Assembly: GCA_030770545.1 (NCBI GenBank)
Contig: CM061100.1
Coordinates: forward strand, 751,501-815,500
Reading direction: 5' to 3'
DNA: 64,000 nucleotides
Origin: Macropodus opercularis
Taxonomy: Eukaryota; Chordata; Actinopteri; Anabantiformes; Osphronemidae
Made by a program: the position numbers and the translations under genes. Under the pieces are notes generated by a model, which worked only from the letters and a program-made list of their open reading frames with translations, did not search any database and had not been told where the DNA came from. Each line of letters begins with the position of its first letter. The stretch's first letter is position 1. Shown here one piece after another: positions 11,601 through 22,700 of this stretch.

Positions 11601-13453
11601 TATTACTTGCCATTAAGAAATAACCTGTTTCAGCGGAAGCCCCGATCTGTGCAGACAGACACTGCTGATACCTGAAGTGAAGGCATTGCACTACTTACAC
11701 ACATTAAACAGCTGTTCACTGCTGAAGCTAATAAGGATGTTAATGTCAAGTTATTTTTTCTAGTTTGCATTAATAAGCATTTTTCCCCACTATTATTATG
11801 GCCAATTTTTGGCACATTAATTGACCCATTTATTGCTAGTTTCAAATTTTCATTATATGTATATATATTATTATATACGTGCTCACTATCACAAACACTG
11901 ATCAATACATATCACTGTGAAGCTGAATCAACATCTGCCAGTAAACAAACACATCTGAACTTTGTCAGATTGTTATTTTGCATCACTAACTTGTTTTTAA
12001 AGGCCCAACAGACGAGCAGAAGCAAAAGCACTACTTAAAAGAGAAGAATCATTTGGAAGTTTGAAGGCTTGTATAATCTACAAATGGCCCAATCATTTAC
12101 ACAGGAAGCATCTTCTAGGGATCCATTACAGGCCTGCATCAACAGGAAGTTTGTTTCCAACAAAAATCTGCGTAGGTTTTCCTATGAACACCTCAACGTA
12201 AATATATTTAGGGCAACCAAAAAATATGTGAAGCCAACTCTTAATGAGTAATTAGGATATATGTAGTATTATCAGTGCATTTACCGCACAGATTTGTCAA
12301 AGCGCATGAATTTGTGTAAGAACTGTTCATAAAACAGTTTTAAATCTAAAATGCTCAGGTCGTGATAAATTCAAATTCATGTGGACATTCATTCACCTGA
12401 TTTAGATTTTTATGTGAGAAATCCATGTATTTCTACTATCCTGAAAACAACCCTTTGGTTAAACCTAAACTAAAACTATTAGTAATAATATTCATAATTA
12501 TATCATAAAATGCTCCACTTTCCAAAGTGCAGACAAACGTGGACTTAATGTGGGGATATGTGATAATCTTTGCTAATACGTTATTATTTATTAGACAAGC
12601 AAGTTTCGGATGAAAACCTAACTTAAAAAATGAAGAGCAGTCGAGTGAATGAATTCGTTAGTAACATGCGTGTAGTGTCATTACAGTTTAATAAGCCAAC
12701 TTTGACATTTACTACAGAGGTAGTTAACGGGCTAACTCTTTGGTGCTAGCGATAACAAAGTAACAGAAAGTAGGTCCAGATCCGGGCCAGTCGTGGAGGG
12801 TTGCTCCTATAGAAACGGTTCTATGAGTTACCACAACTGGGCCTGGAATATCCGCCCGCTATGCCTTTACTTCTAATCCAATGGTACATGTGAGCATAGC
12901 AAATGAATGCCGGTGTCACAATATTGTCTTGTTAGCAGCTAGCCGGGTGCTAGAGCTAACTTAGCTAGCTAGCATTAAAGACAAATCCGACCGAGAAGGA
13001 ACCTTAATCTGTCACTCACGGGACCAAAGCTTAACATTATGGCACTTTGCAGGAATGCCGCTGCTAACACGCTGCTGCTGGGGGTGTCCAGCCATTCAAG
13101 CCATCTTAACTAACGCTAACTGAGCGCAGCCAGGGCAGCGTCTTTATGTAACCCGTTTCCATTAAGAAGCTAATTATCCGCTCTGCTGCTAGCACCCGAG
13201 CTAACGCTAGCTTGCACTAGCGACGCCTAAAAAGACCGGTGTGTCCCGTTATCCACATCCTGATCCACCCCGCTTAAAGCAGGATTTTTACAGGCTGCGA
13301 GGTAGTGAAATCCGGCGAACGACAGCGCTAGACGACACGAACAAGTCCAGTCCTCGGTAATACGCGATAAGACCGAGGAGGATGCTGCTATAAACGCGAC
13401 AAGAGACATTTCTAAAGAACACTTCAGACTCACTATTCCTTGATGAGCACCAT
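5653..13453 (-). CDS. pitpnb: Phosphatidylinositol transfer protein beta (11 coding exons, 269 aa)
   Basis: PITPNB is a soluble START-like lipid carrier that exchanges phosphatidylinositol with phosphatidylcholine or sphingomyelin at Golgi/ER membranes. Coding exons, 5' to 3': 13434-13453, 10204-10234, 9649-9794, 8840-8931, 8689-8696, 8206-8280, 7716-7799, 6359-6436, 6167-6271, 5877-5999, 5653-5700. They total 810 nt with all phases agreeing. The N-terminus reads MVLIKEYRVVLPVSVEE. Hallmarks include [20 protein letters not shown], the membrane-docking pair in FRWWGLQ, and [15 protein letters not shown]. The C-terminus MRQKGDVRGTSATDE matches the short PITPNB tail. [20 protein letters not shown] favours beta over alpha. 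The length is close to the mammalian 271 aa. The intron after exon 3 uses a GC donor, and exon 5 is only 8 nt. The promoter lies at 13454-13650. Confidence 0.96.
8689..8696 (-). CDS. pitpnb: 8-nt microexon of pitpnb
   Basis: The exon reads TTGTGACG between a TTCTGCAG acceptor and a GTGAGT donor. The exon upstream (8840-8931) ends in phase 1 with A before GTAAGT, and the exon downstream (8206-8280) begins AATGAG. Joining them through the microexon restores Ile-Val-Thr between CRT and NEY, exactly the residues found in mammalian PITPNB. Skipping it would remove 8 nt and shift the frame. Confidence 0.88.
10235..13433 (-). other. pitpnb: Intron 1 of pitpnb
   Basis: This 3.2-kb intron separates the tiny first coding exon from exon 2. 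Most of it is AT-rich with no exon-like block. The last 700 bp next to exon 1 (12720-13215) carries many copies of GCTAGC, GCTAAC and GTTAGC and is part of the promoter-proximal GC-rich domain. I see no transposon or RNA gene in it. Confidence 0.6.
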
Positions 13454-13650
13454 CTTCGTCACCCGGGCTGCGGCTGCGCAATGTGAGTCGTCTCCACAGA
13501 GAGTTATCAACAAGTTTGTCCCGCCCCCATACACGAACCTGATTGGTTAGAAAATCCACACCACCTCCCTGTACTTCGATACTGTCCAGTACCAATAAGC
13601 AGGAAGTAACTGAGTACATTTGGTGAAACGCTGCGCTTCTGGACCGGGTT
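13454..13650 (-). promoter_or_regulatory. pitpnb: pitpnb promoter with GC box and CCAAT elements
   Basis: Immediately upstream of the pitpnb ATG is a CpG-rich stretch with CCCGCCCC (about 13519-13526), an Sp1-type GC box. An inverted CCAAT (GATTGGTT, about 13540) follows, and a second CCAAT lies near 13592. No TATA box is evident. The layout is that of a housekeeping CpG-island promoter. The transcription start is inferred, not seen. Confidence 0.5.
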
Positions 13651-14063
13651 CAGCTGCTGAGGGAACTTTTGCTCTGCCTGCTACTGTGTTTTACACGACA
13701 TGATGGATATGTATGAAAGTTATGGCAACTGATATCTAAACAACTTAAAAAACCTTATTCATAATATACACATAACCTAGAAATTAAACTAGAGATTAAG
13801 TACTGGAGAACTGGTACTTTTTACATACGTTTAGAGCATATACTTCATATTTTAGCATGAATAAAGATGAATATGCGCTACTTTAAGTAATATATTAAAT
13901 TTGAGCTCCACCCACCTCTGTTTATAATGGACCTGCAATGTGCAGAACGGTTCCTTTGAGTAGAGCTCACAGTATTAGATAATTAAAGTGAAGGTATGAG
14001 ACGTTCTGCATTCACTGCAAATAAAAATCCTTTACTTCACCGAAACAGGACAAGGAAAACATT
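13651..14063. other. AT-rich spacer between pitpnb and ttc28
   Basis: This short intergenic stretch separates the pitpnb promoter from the ttc28 polyadenylation signal. It is AT-rich and has no coding or RNA signal that I can support. Confidence 0.5.
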
Positions 14064-14643
14064 TTTATTTGACACCATGTTGAGAACTGTGATGTTTTTG
14101 AATAGGAGTCCGGCACCGCTGCAAAATTGTACATTCAAAAGTTAATGAAACACTTAACAGCAAAAGGTACCATGCTGACATCAAACATTAAAACAAATCT
14201 ACATGAAAATATCAAAATGTTCTTCCTTGTGTTATCATTATAAAATGTGTAACAATATGATAACAAAAAATACAGTTTACTTTAAAAAATAAGCACTAAT
14301 AATGACATTAACAGCAATTATTAAATCAGATTAAATTCAACTTACACAAACATTAGAGTCAATATATAAAATGTTGTCCTTCTCTCAGGCATCCAGTCGA
14401 CAGACTGTTAGTCAAAATGTCCTTTCAGTGTACATGGAGGCATCGACACACATGCCCTCTAGTCAGTATATAAAACACAGTTAAAGCCAGAGTCAGTTTG
14501 TCCTTCCAGCTCTGTCCAGAAAAAGGCACAGTCATCACATTCAAAACAGTAAAAACACATCAGTTCAGTATGAGACAAGACTTTTTTGTATTGCTAAAAT
14601 TTACACAGAATACAAAACGTGTTCTGCCGTTAAAGGCCCAAAC
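14064..14643 (-). other. ttc28: 3' UTR of ttc28 with polyadenylation signal
   Basis: After the TGA at 14644-14646 the sequence turns AT-rich for about 580 bp. It then reaches a canonical AATAAA on the minus strand at 14064-14069. This is a plausible, fairly short 3' UTR. The hexamer is seen directly; its use is inferred. Confidence 0.6.
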
Positions 14644-16739
14644 TCAACATTTAGAAGATGGAAAGAAATGTCCAGGGGAGAGGAACTTGTAGCCGTTCCC
14701 AGAGGGAAGCTGGATGCCTCCTTTGGAGCTAGAGGGAAGGTGAGGATGAGGACTTGGAGGTGGCTTGGCCTCCAGCTTTGCGTGACCATTTGGTCTGTGG
14801 TCACCGTTGTGGTCCTCAGGTCCCTCTGTGCTTTTTCTGACAGGCTCATGTCTTGGTGAGAGACTTAACAAACTCAAGACATCCTTCTGAACTGTGCTCA
14901 TTTTTTTATTCCCACTTCGGAGTAAACTAGCAGGACAGGGCACATCGTGTTTCGGGCTGTTTTTTAAGTTCTGAGTGGTCCGGACCCTTCCATCCTGTGC
15001 TGAACGGTTCAGTTTGGGGGTGTTTGCTGGGCTGGAGGAGGCTGAAACGGATCCCGTGGGAGAGTAGGAAAGAGCTGGAGAGGGGGCGTTGTCAGCACGG
15101 GAGCCAGAAGGTGAGATGTGGGTTCTGCAAGGTGAGGTAAGGAGTTTGGGTTTTGGATGAGCCGGCACAGCCTGGGACGGTGAACCCGGGTCTTTTGTAG
15201 GAACTGATAGAGAAGGAGAGGAATGAGCCAGGCTGTTGTGGCCTGAGCTGATTTTCTGCAGCGAAGAGGAGCGAGATGGTGGTTTAGGCCGCGTTGGAGG
15301 AGGTGTGGAGATGGAAGCGGAGACGGGGGAAAGGTGACTGGAGAGCGAGAGAGGAGAGGAAGAGGCCCTCAGACTTGCTCTGCTGGGAGGCCTGCTGAAC
15401 GCGCTGGTCTCCGAGGGCTGAAACCCTCGTGCTCCTGCGGCTGGAGTCAGTGTTGGGGTTGTGGGAGTAGAGACAGATTGCTGCCTGGCATGTGCTGCTT
15501 CTCTCCCCTCAGGTGCCCCCAGTGTCTTTCCTCTGACATTTGCTTTCTGCATATTCTCCACAGCTTGCATGTGGCTCTGGGTCTCCTCCAAGATCTTCTG
15601 GGCCAGTTCCTGGGGATCCATTTGTCCCGCGGGTCCCGTCCTCTCCTCCTGGGACTTGACCGTGCTGTCGGTCTCTGTGCTCGACTGGTCTGAGTCTGAG
15701 CTGCTGACCTTGCCTTTCCCAGTTCTCTGTGGAGATGAGCTGAAGGAAAAAAGAAAGTTATTTTTAAAAGAAGCCATTCAGGAAGAAGACATCAAGCAAA
15801 ACACGAAAAGCCTACATATAATATAAAATACGTGTTTATTTCCTGAAGTGCTGCGCGGCCCCTGATCTGATGCGTTTGTAGCGTGAACACTAACATGCTC
15901 GTCTCAGTAAATAAAACCAACCAATGGGACATGCTGGGCGTTTTGATGGGAGTTGACTCTACGTCCGACTCTATGCCAAACCTCGAGTCCATGATGCTGG
16001 TAAAGCTTAGATTGTCAGAACCAGCTTCTGAGGTGTCAATCAGAGCTGATTACTTCCGTGTTTCCTTGTTTATAGCAGGCTTCTAGCGCAGGATCAAATT
16101 TTTGAACTTACATTTCTTGCTTGTGTTTGGCTGGAACCGTTTGGTTTGGAGGGGTTTTGATTGGAGACGTAGGCGTGCTGATGCTTCCCTTGGAGGAGAC
16201 GGACGCAGGGCACCCCCGCCCCCCAGCGGAGCCCCTCCCAGCAGCACCTCTGCCGTGTCGGTGTCCTGCAGGCAGCGGCATCGTGTCGCAGTCCCTCCCC
16301 CCTCGCCCTAACGGCTCGCTGCTTATGATGGAGTAGCCCTCATACTCCTCGTCCTGTCCTTCTCCCGCCACTCCGCCTCCATGGATGCCCAGTCGGCCTC
16401 TCGACAGGGCACCCGTCTGGTGATGCGACGCGTGGAGGCCCCCTCCGCGAGCTCTGTCCGGCTCCTGCTGGTGCGAGCGCTGGCTGATGATGTCGCTTCC
16501 TGCCGGCTCAGGCCGAGAAAGGAAACTGAGAGAGGAGGCGAGTGAGCTGAGGCTGTAGACGGAGATGGCGTCGCAGGAGAGGTTGTCAGGGCAGACGGGG
16601 GGCAGGAAGGAGGGCTGAGGTGGGTAGCAACTGAAGGAGAGGGGCAAGGAGTGAGGCTGGGAGGCCGATTGGGAGGAGGACAGAGACTCCAGGGAGGAGG
16701 AACTGTCCATGCTCAGGCGTTTGGGAAGCTCTGTGGAGT
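14644..16739 (-). other. ttc28: ttc28 disordered C-terminal tail (exons 33-34)
   Basis: Exon 33 is 16112-16739 and exon 34 is 14644-15739. They are joined through an Ile codon (AT before GTAAGT, C after TTCAG). Together they encode about 570 residues rich in Ser, Pro, Gly and Ala with no predicted globular fold. Short islands are conserved with mammals: LSMDSSSSLESL, SCDAISVYSLSS, EEYEGYSIIS, VSSKGSISTP, SDQSSTETDSTVKSQEE, DPQELAQKILEETQSH, and the extreme C-terminus. The Ser-rich islands next to acidic residues look like phosphorylation-prone linear motifs. Fish-specific Gly/Arg-rich insertions lie between the islands. Confidence 0.92.
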
Positions 16740-19700
16740 CTAAAACAACATGGTCGACACATCAAATTTAGATGTCAGTTTAAAAAATAAACGACACAGC
16801 TTTGAAAAACTGGCAAAGTTCAGAATTATCCTCACCAAACAAAGCTAAGAGAGACTGAAGGGCAAAGTGCATGGTGCGTCTGCTGGCCTGCTTCCCGGTC
16901 TTCAGCACCACCTCCTCCTGACCCACCTCACACAGATCAAACCCTGAGACGAAGGGGAAGGAGCTTGTAGTAAAGGCCATTTCCACAGACACAGGCATTA
17001 GATTAAGACTCACCGAGCGCTGCCAGGAACTCGTGGCAGCCTGGAAGCCTCCACAGCTGCACACTGATGGACACTTGACTTGGAGCCAGTGAAAAGTCTT
17101 GCTCCTTGTCGCCTGATTGCAACTGCACCAGCACTTGATGAAGCTACGGAAGAAGGAGTGGAAGAAAACCTTTACACCAGCTAAAAGGTCCTAAACGTCG
17201 CGTCTACGAGCATCTGCTTCTCTCTGATCCTGTCTCTGAACTTGACCTGAAATAAATCACTTACCATTCCCACCACGCTTTTAACCACCTCGTGAGGTGG
17301 GTATGAGATGAGGAAACACAGCTTCAGACTCACTGCACACAAACCTTCTAGTTCTGGTGTTTGTATTTACAAGTGTTCCTAATTATTTGAACTCAATAGT
17401 GGCAACTACATGTCCTTGTTGACCAGGAACCGCTGGACTAAACTAAGCTCGTACTGCTGCATTAAATTAAGGATCTGCTGGTGTCTCAACGCAACGGTAC
17501 CTTATGAAGCTGCTCTCCGGCGTCAGACGCTGAGACCAGCTTACACAGAGCCTGCAGAGCCGGAGGACTGAGACCTGGGGACGGACAAGATGAAGACGTT
17601 CAGCAACACAAGCGATCGTACTTATGGTTTGATTTTAACGTCCATGTTACCCAGCAGGGACTGCAGAGTGGCGCTGCACTGTTGCAGCCGGTCTCCAGGG
17701 TCTGACGTGGGGAAGAAAACCGCCGCAGGGAGATCGGCACCGCTACCGGAGAAGTCCAACCGGAAACCCACGGCAGACAGGAGGGCCTGCCACCCGGGGA
17801 CCCCGCCGACCTTACCCACACCAGACAAAAAGCAAAGCACACACATGACAAGGCGCCGAGCTGACATCAAAAGCCACGGGCGAACCAGCGCACACACCTT
17901 ATTCTCCACGCTCTGTTGAGATGTGTACATTGGGTTTGACTGTCCGCTCTGAATGCGCTGCAGCGACTTCTCCACCTGAAAACACAAAGGTTGTTCTACT
18001 GTAACACACAAAAGACGCAGACCATAACACGTGGTGTTGAGTAGATCCTGTACGGATCCGCCCCAGGCCTGTGTCTCACCAGGTGTAACAGAACTCTCAG
18101 AGCATCTCTGGCTCGTTCTGGGTGTTGGAGAATCTCAGTCAGGGCTTGGCCAACCAGTGACATGGGGCTGTTCAGCTTCACGTCGCTGCCAATGAGCGTG
18201 TAGCCTAAAGGAAAATACAAACCAGGACGTTGTTACACGTTTGCTGAATAAGCGAAACCTGCAAGACCGGGTCAACGCGCCCACCAGGGGGCACAAGTTG
18301 TTCTGAAGTTGTCCGTCTGCTGGTCGGCCCAGCAGCCTCCGTCTGAGTTCTGGTTGTGCTGCAATCTGCTGCTTAGCTGCTAAATGCTCTCTACATGTGT
18401 ACTGTTAACATGTACTGCAGTAGAGAGCCAGCACGAGCCAGGGTCTACTCCGATAACACATCCTGCTCTGAGAAGCTTCCTCACCCGCCCAGTTGGAGGG
18501 GTGGGAGAAGTTCTTGCTGCTTTGCAGAGTCTTCATGGCCTCCGTCAGAGCGGCGCTGGCTTTGGTCCCGTTGAGAAGCGACGTGTACAACGTGTGTGTG
18601 AACAGTTTGGAGGCAGCTTCTGGTACAGGCCACAGACACACACACACACACTGGACCCCTGCAGCCAGGAAAGCTCGGGTCAGACCCACCACTCCGTCAG
18701 CCGTCACTCTGCTGCTGGACTCTGGGTACGACCTGAGGGGCCAAGGGTCAGAGGTCAGATCTGTTGAGCATCACTAAAAGAGTGAACCCGGGAAAGGTTT
18801 TTACCTCAGAACCACCAGTTTTACAGACAAACAAAGGTCCAGTATGTCTGCAGCAGTGAGGAGGAAGTCCTGAAGCGGCGGACTGTCACACATGCTCTCC
18901 GCCTCACTCTCCACATCCTCACTTGTATCTTCTGCTCCTCTGAGTCGCTCGGAGCTGCTGTGACTCTTCAAAGAAGGCCGCCGGGTCTTACTGTCCTGAC
19001 TTGTGGTCTCGCCTGAGCTGGACGCCCTGCACGGTGACTTCTGCTCGGGTCGGCCGCCGGCCCCCTCCCCTGCAGCACGCTCTGGGCCGGGGGCGAGCAC
19101 CAAAGCGGCGAGCTTCCAGGATATATGAGTCGCGAAGTGAACGCACTCAGCTTGACTGAGAGCTGCTAAGACACGCTCCTTGGTGGCGCTGGGTCCAGTT
19201 AGAGGCTGACATCCCAGCTGTTCCCCCAGCCAAACAGCCTCATCTTCAGCTGAGGGTAAGGGGCCCCACAGCCAGCGGTCCATGACACTGGGGGGAAGCT
19301 GAGGAGCCCCAACTACCGCAGCCACTGAGCCTCCATCTGAGCAAAGTGAAGGTCCACCGCGGCGAGGATGAGGCTGAAACAGCAGGACACACATTCAGAC
19401 ACGTCTTTCTGACTGTGGATGCGTCTTGGTAAACGGACGCTTCTCCTACCTGGACGGAGGCTCCCAGGCTGGCTAAGGACGGTACGGAGATGAGACTGAA
19501 GCGCTCGTACAGGTACTCATTAGAGGAGCTGCCTTTGAGCAAGGCAAATGGGATCAGGTACAATTCTCCCTCCAGCACTAGGACAAGCTGCCTGTGTCTC
19601 CCCACTGGTCCACTGCTGTGCATCAAGCCCTGCAGAAAGAAGGCAGATAGAAACTCTACTGTCAGACCGTGGGATGACTCTCCTGACCCTACTGTCCTCA

Positions 19701-22700
19701 GTCACCGACGCAGACACACACCCCTTCCATCGGAGCGATGAGCAAGTCGTAAAGCGCCCGCAGAGGAGGTTTGCTGGCACTGCTTGGCTGGGACAGAGGA
19801 GAACCTGAGCCGTCCTTCACCGGAGACACGGTGGCGCTGAAGAGGCTGCTCGTGCTCCTGTGACAACAACAATACATTTAACAGGCACAAATACACCGAT
19901 GCTCTGAGTCAGGACAAAACAAGCCCAGCTACATGCTAATGCTACGTCACCCCATAAACACTGCTACCAAGCCAACGCCGCGCACCGGTTGAAGAGGTTG
20001 GTTCTGGACACCGTGCGCAGGTATCCCGTGGGTTCCGTGGCAGACGAGACTTTGTTGTTGAGCTCCTCAAACTGCTGCTCCAACAAATCTCCTGCTTCGC
20101 TCTCTGTCTCACTGCTGGAGCAAGCCCGGCTGGAGTCCACTCCCAGGGCCTCTCGAGCGTTGCAGATGTACTGCTCCAGAGGCAGAGGACCTCCAGCCGC
20201 TCCTCCAGCCGCTCCTCCAGCCGCTCCTCCAGCCGCTCCTCCAGCCGCTCCTCCTCCCTGCGGGCTCCCGCCGCCATCCTGCAGATCAGGCGCCTCCGCT
20301 CCGGCCTCTCCCAGGTACACCTCGTGAAACTTCACGATACCTGCCACAGCATTTAAGGAGTTAAAAAAGCAGCTCAATGAACTTGGCTTATTTTGTGGAT
20401 GACTGACTATTAATAGCAGTTTAATAAACGTGATTTTTAGTGAATGATGATAACGACTGTTAGACCATAACGAGACAAGAACCGGGAAACAGGTGGTTTG
20501 TGGTTTTCTGTGTGCTTCTACTGCTGCTACAGATGTGGGGAAGCCTGGCACGACTCTGGAGGTTATTGTGTTACGTGCTGTCCACATAGCCAAACCTCTT
20601 CCACGTCATTCTGTAAGGCTGCTGTGTGTGCACACCTGCGCCTGGACAGATCAGCCAGCTGTAGAGGAAGCCTCCTGCCAGAGAGTAGTAGAGGACCGTG
20701 GCCCTCTGCCCGTTGACCGTCTCCAGGATGTGCTCCACGGTAACTGGGATGTAAGGGTCAGTGCTCGCTGCTTGTTGACTTCCTTTCTGGCGTTCAACCA
20801 GGAGATCAGCAAAGGCACGCGTCCGGCCTCGCTCGGCTATGGCCAGCGCCTCCTCGTGCCGACCTGGGAGGTGCAGGGGGGAGTTTGAGAACATCTAACC
20901 AGCTAAGGGAGGCACAGTGATGAGCTGAGGGGCCGTTGACTCACCGAGGCTGACGAGGACCCTCTGGAGAGCCTGGTATGAGCCGGTTTGCAGGTCAAAC
21001 AGAGAAAGCTTGTAATCTGTGCTGTGCTGCATCTCATGACGAATGCTCTCGAACAACACGGAGGCTCGGTACAACTGAAACACGCATCACAGCTTCACCA
21101 TAGGGAGCAGCTTTTAGGTTCCTAACTCAGTGTTACAGTGTTTATGCATTTACCTCGACGAGCATGCTGGGCTAACACCAACCACTGGGTGGCGCTACAA
21201 ACACAGGCCCTAGGACAGGGAGGCGTTTCTGCTTTTTACCCAGAGCCAAACCGCTACACGCGTTAGCAAACACTCACCTGGTGCTGAGCCTCCTCCAGGT
21301 TCCCGCCGGCCCAGAGAGACAGGCCGAGGCGATGGCGTATCTTGGCTTCGTCTTCCCTCCGACCCAACTGCTCTGCCAGACGCAGACCTGGAGGAGAGGA
21401 GGCAGAGCAGACGCTAGCTCCTTAACACTCATCTGGAAAGCTACTCTTTGAATCTCGGCGCTTTGACGCTCAGTCGTGTTTCTGGGCCCGGGGCTCCTCT
21501 CATCTGAGGCTTTTGTCTTGCTGTCTTCTTATTCTGCCGGTTCTTGTGTTCTCTCTGCTCCCGTCAGTTTGACTCAGACACGTTTGATCTCCCCTGCTGT
21601 GAAGGCGCAGACAGGCAGCCGTGGCAGGTCGGCTTTAGTCTGAATGTCTCGCATTAAGCAGAATCTCATCAAACATCAAGTTCTGACTCGCACTCTGGCG
21701 TTTAGTCTGTATTGGTTTCTTTTATTCTATCGTTCAGGGAGGTTAATTGGAGACACTTCAGCTCTGCCCTCGCCTCAACTCGTGCAGTTAATGAATTAAA
21801 GTCCAGAGGATCTGAGAGTTAAGTGACAAACCGTGACCATGTCTTACAGGCACGATTAAGCACCAAGGAATTCAGGAATCGCGTTAGAATGAGGCTGGAT
21901 GTCATATTCACCCAGGACGCTGCAACGAGGACCGATCCTCTGGACACAACAAACGGCTGCTCCAGGCTCTTCACAATGCCACAGAACACAGGAAGCACTA
22001 ACACCTACCTTCCTGTAGGTACATCACAGCCTGGGCGTAGTTTTGCAGCGCGTGGTGGATCCTTCCCAGGCTTCCGTAGGCCAGAGTCTTCGCGGTCAGA
22101 TCGTTGGTCTGCGCTGCCACGCTCAGGTGCTGCTCCTGAAACACCACGGCTCGCTCATATTTGCCCAAACACTCGTAGGTTAGGCCCAAGTTGCCGTAGG
22201 CGCGACCCTGGCTCCTCACGCATCCCGTCTGCTCCGCAATATGCAGAGCCCTCTGGTGCCACTGCAGGAGAGGGATCCACATGTAAGTTATGATCTCTGA
22301 ATAAGCAGCTTTCTGTCCAGCGCTGAGACATGAGAAAGGCAGAAATGATGGATTATGAAGGCTGTAAAACCTGAAGCGCCGTCTCATTGTCTGCCATCAG
22401 CTGGTAGACGGATCCGAGAGCATCGCTTGCCTCTGCTTCCAGGGATGCGTCCTGACAGTTAGAGCAGGCTTTAGAACGTCTCTACACACGGTGGACTATC
22501 ATGTTCAGCGGTGCAGGTGAAGGCTTACCCCTGCTGCGCGCGCGATGTTGAGCTGGTGCTCCAGGCAGGACAGGGCCTGCTCGTAGTTGCCCAGCTGGCT
22601 GTGCAGGGTGCCCAGCTCCCCGTACGCCTGGGCCTTACCGCCCACGGCACCACCCAGCTCGTGGGCTACCACCAAGCGCTTCTCAAAGCACACCAGCGCT

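Noticed and set aside
15334..16336. Plus-strand ORFs opposite the ttc28 tail
   Set aside because: They are shadows of the Ser/Pro-rich coding exons 33 and 34 on the minus strand.
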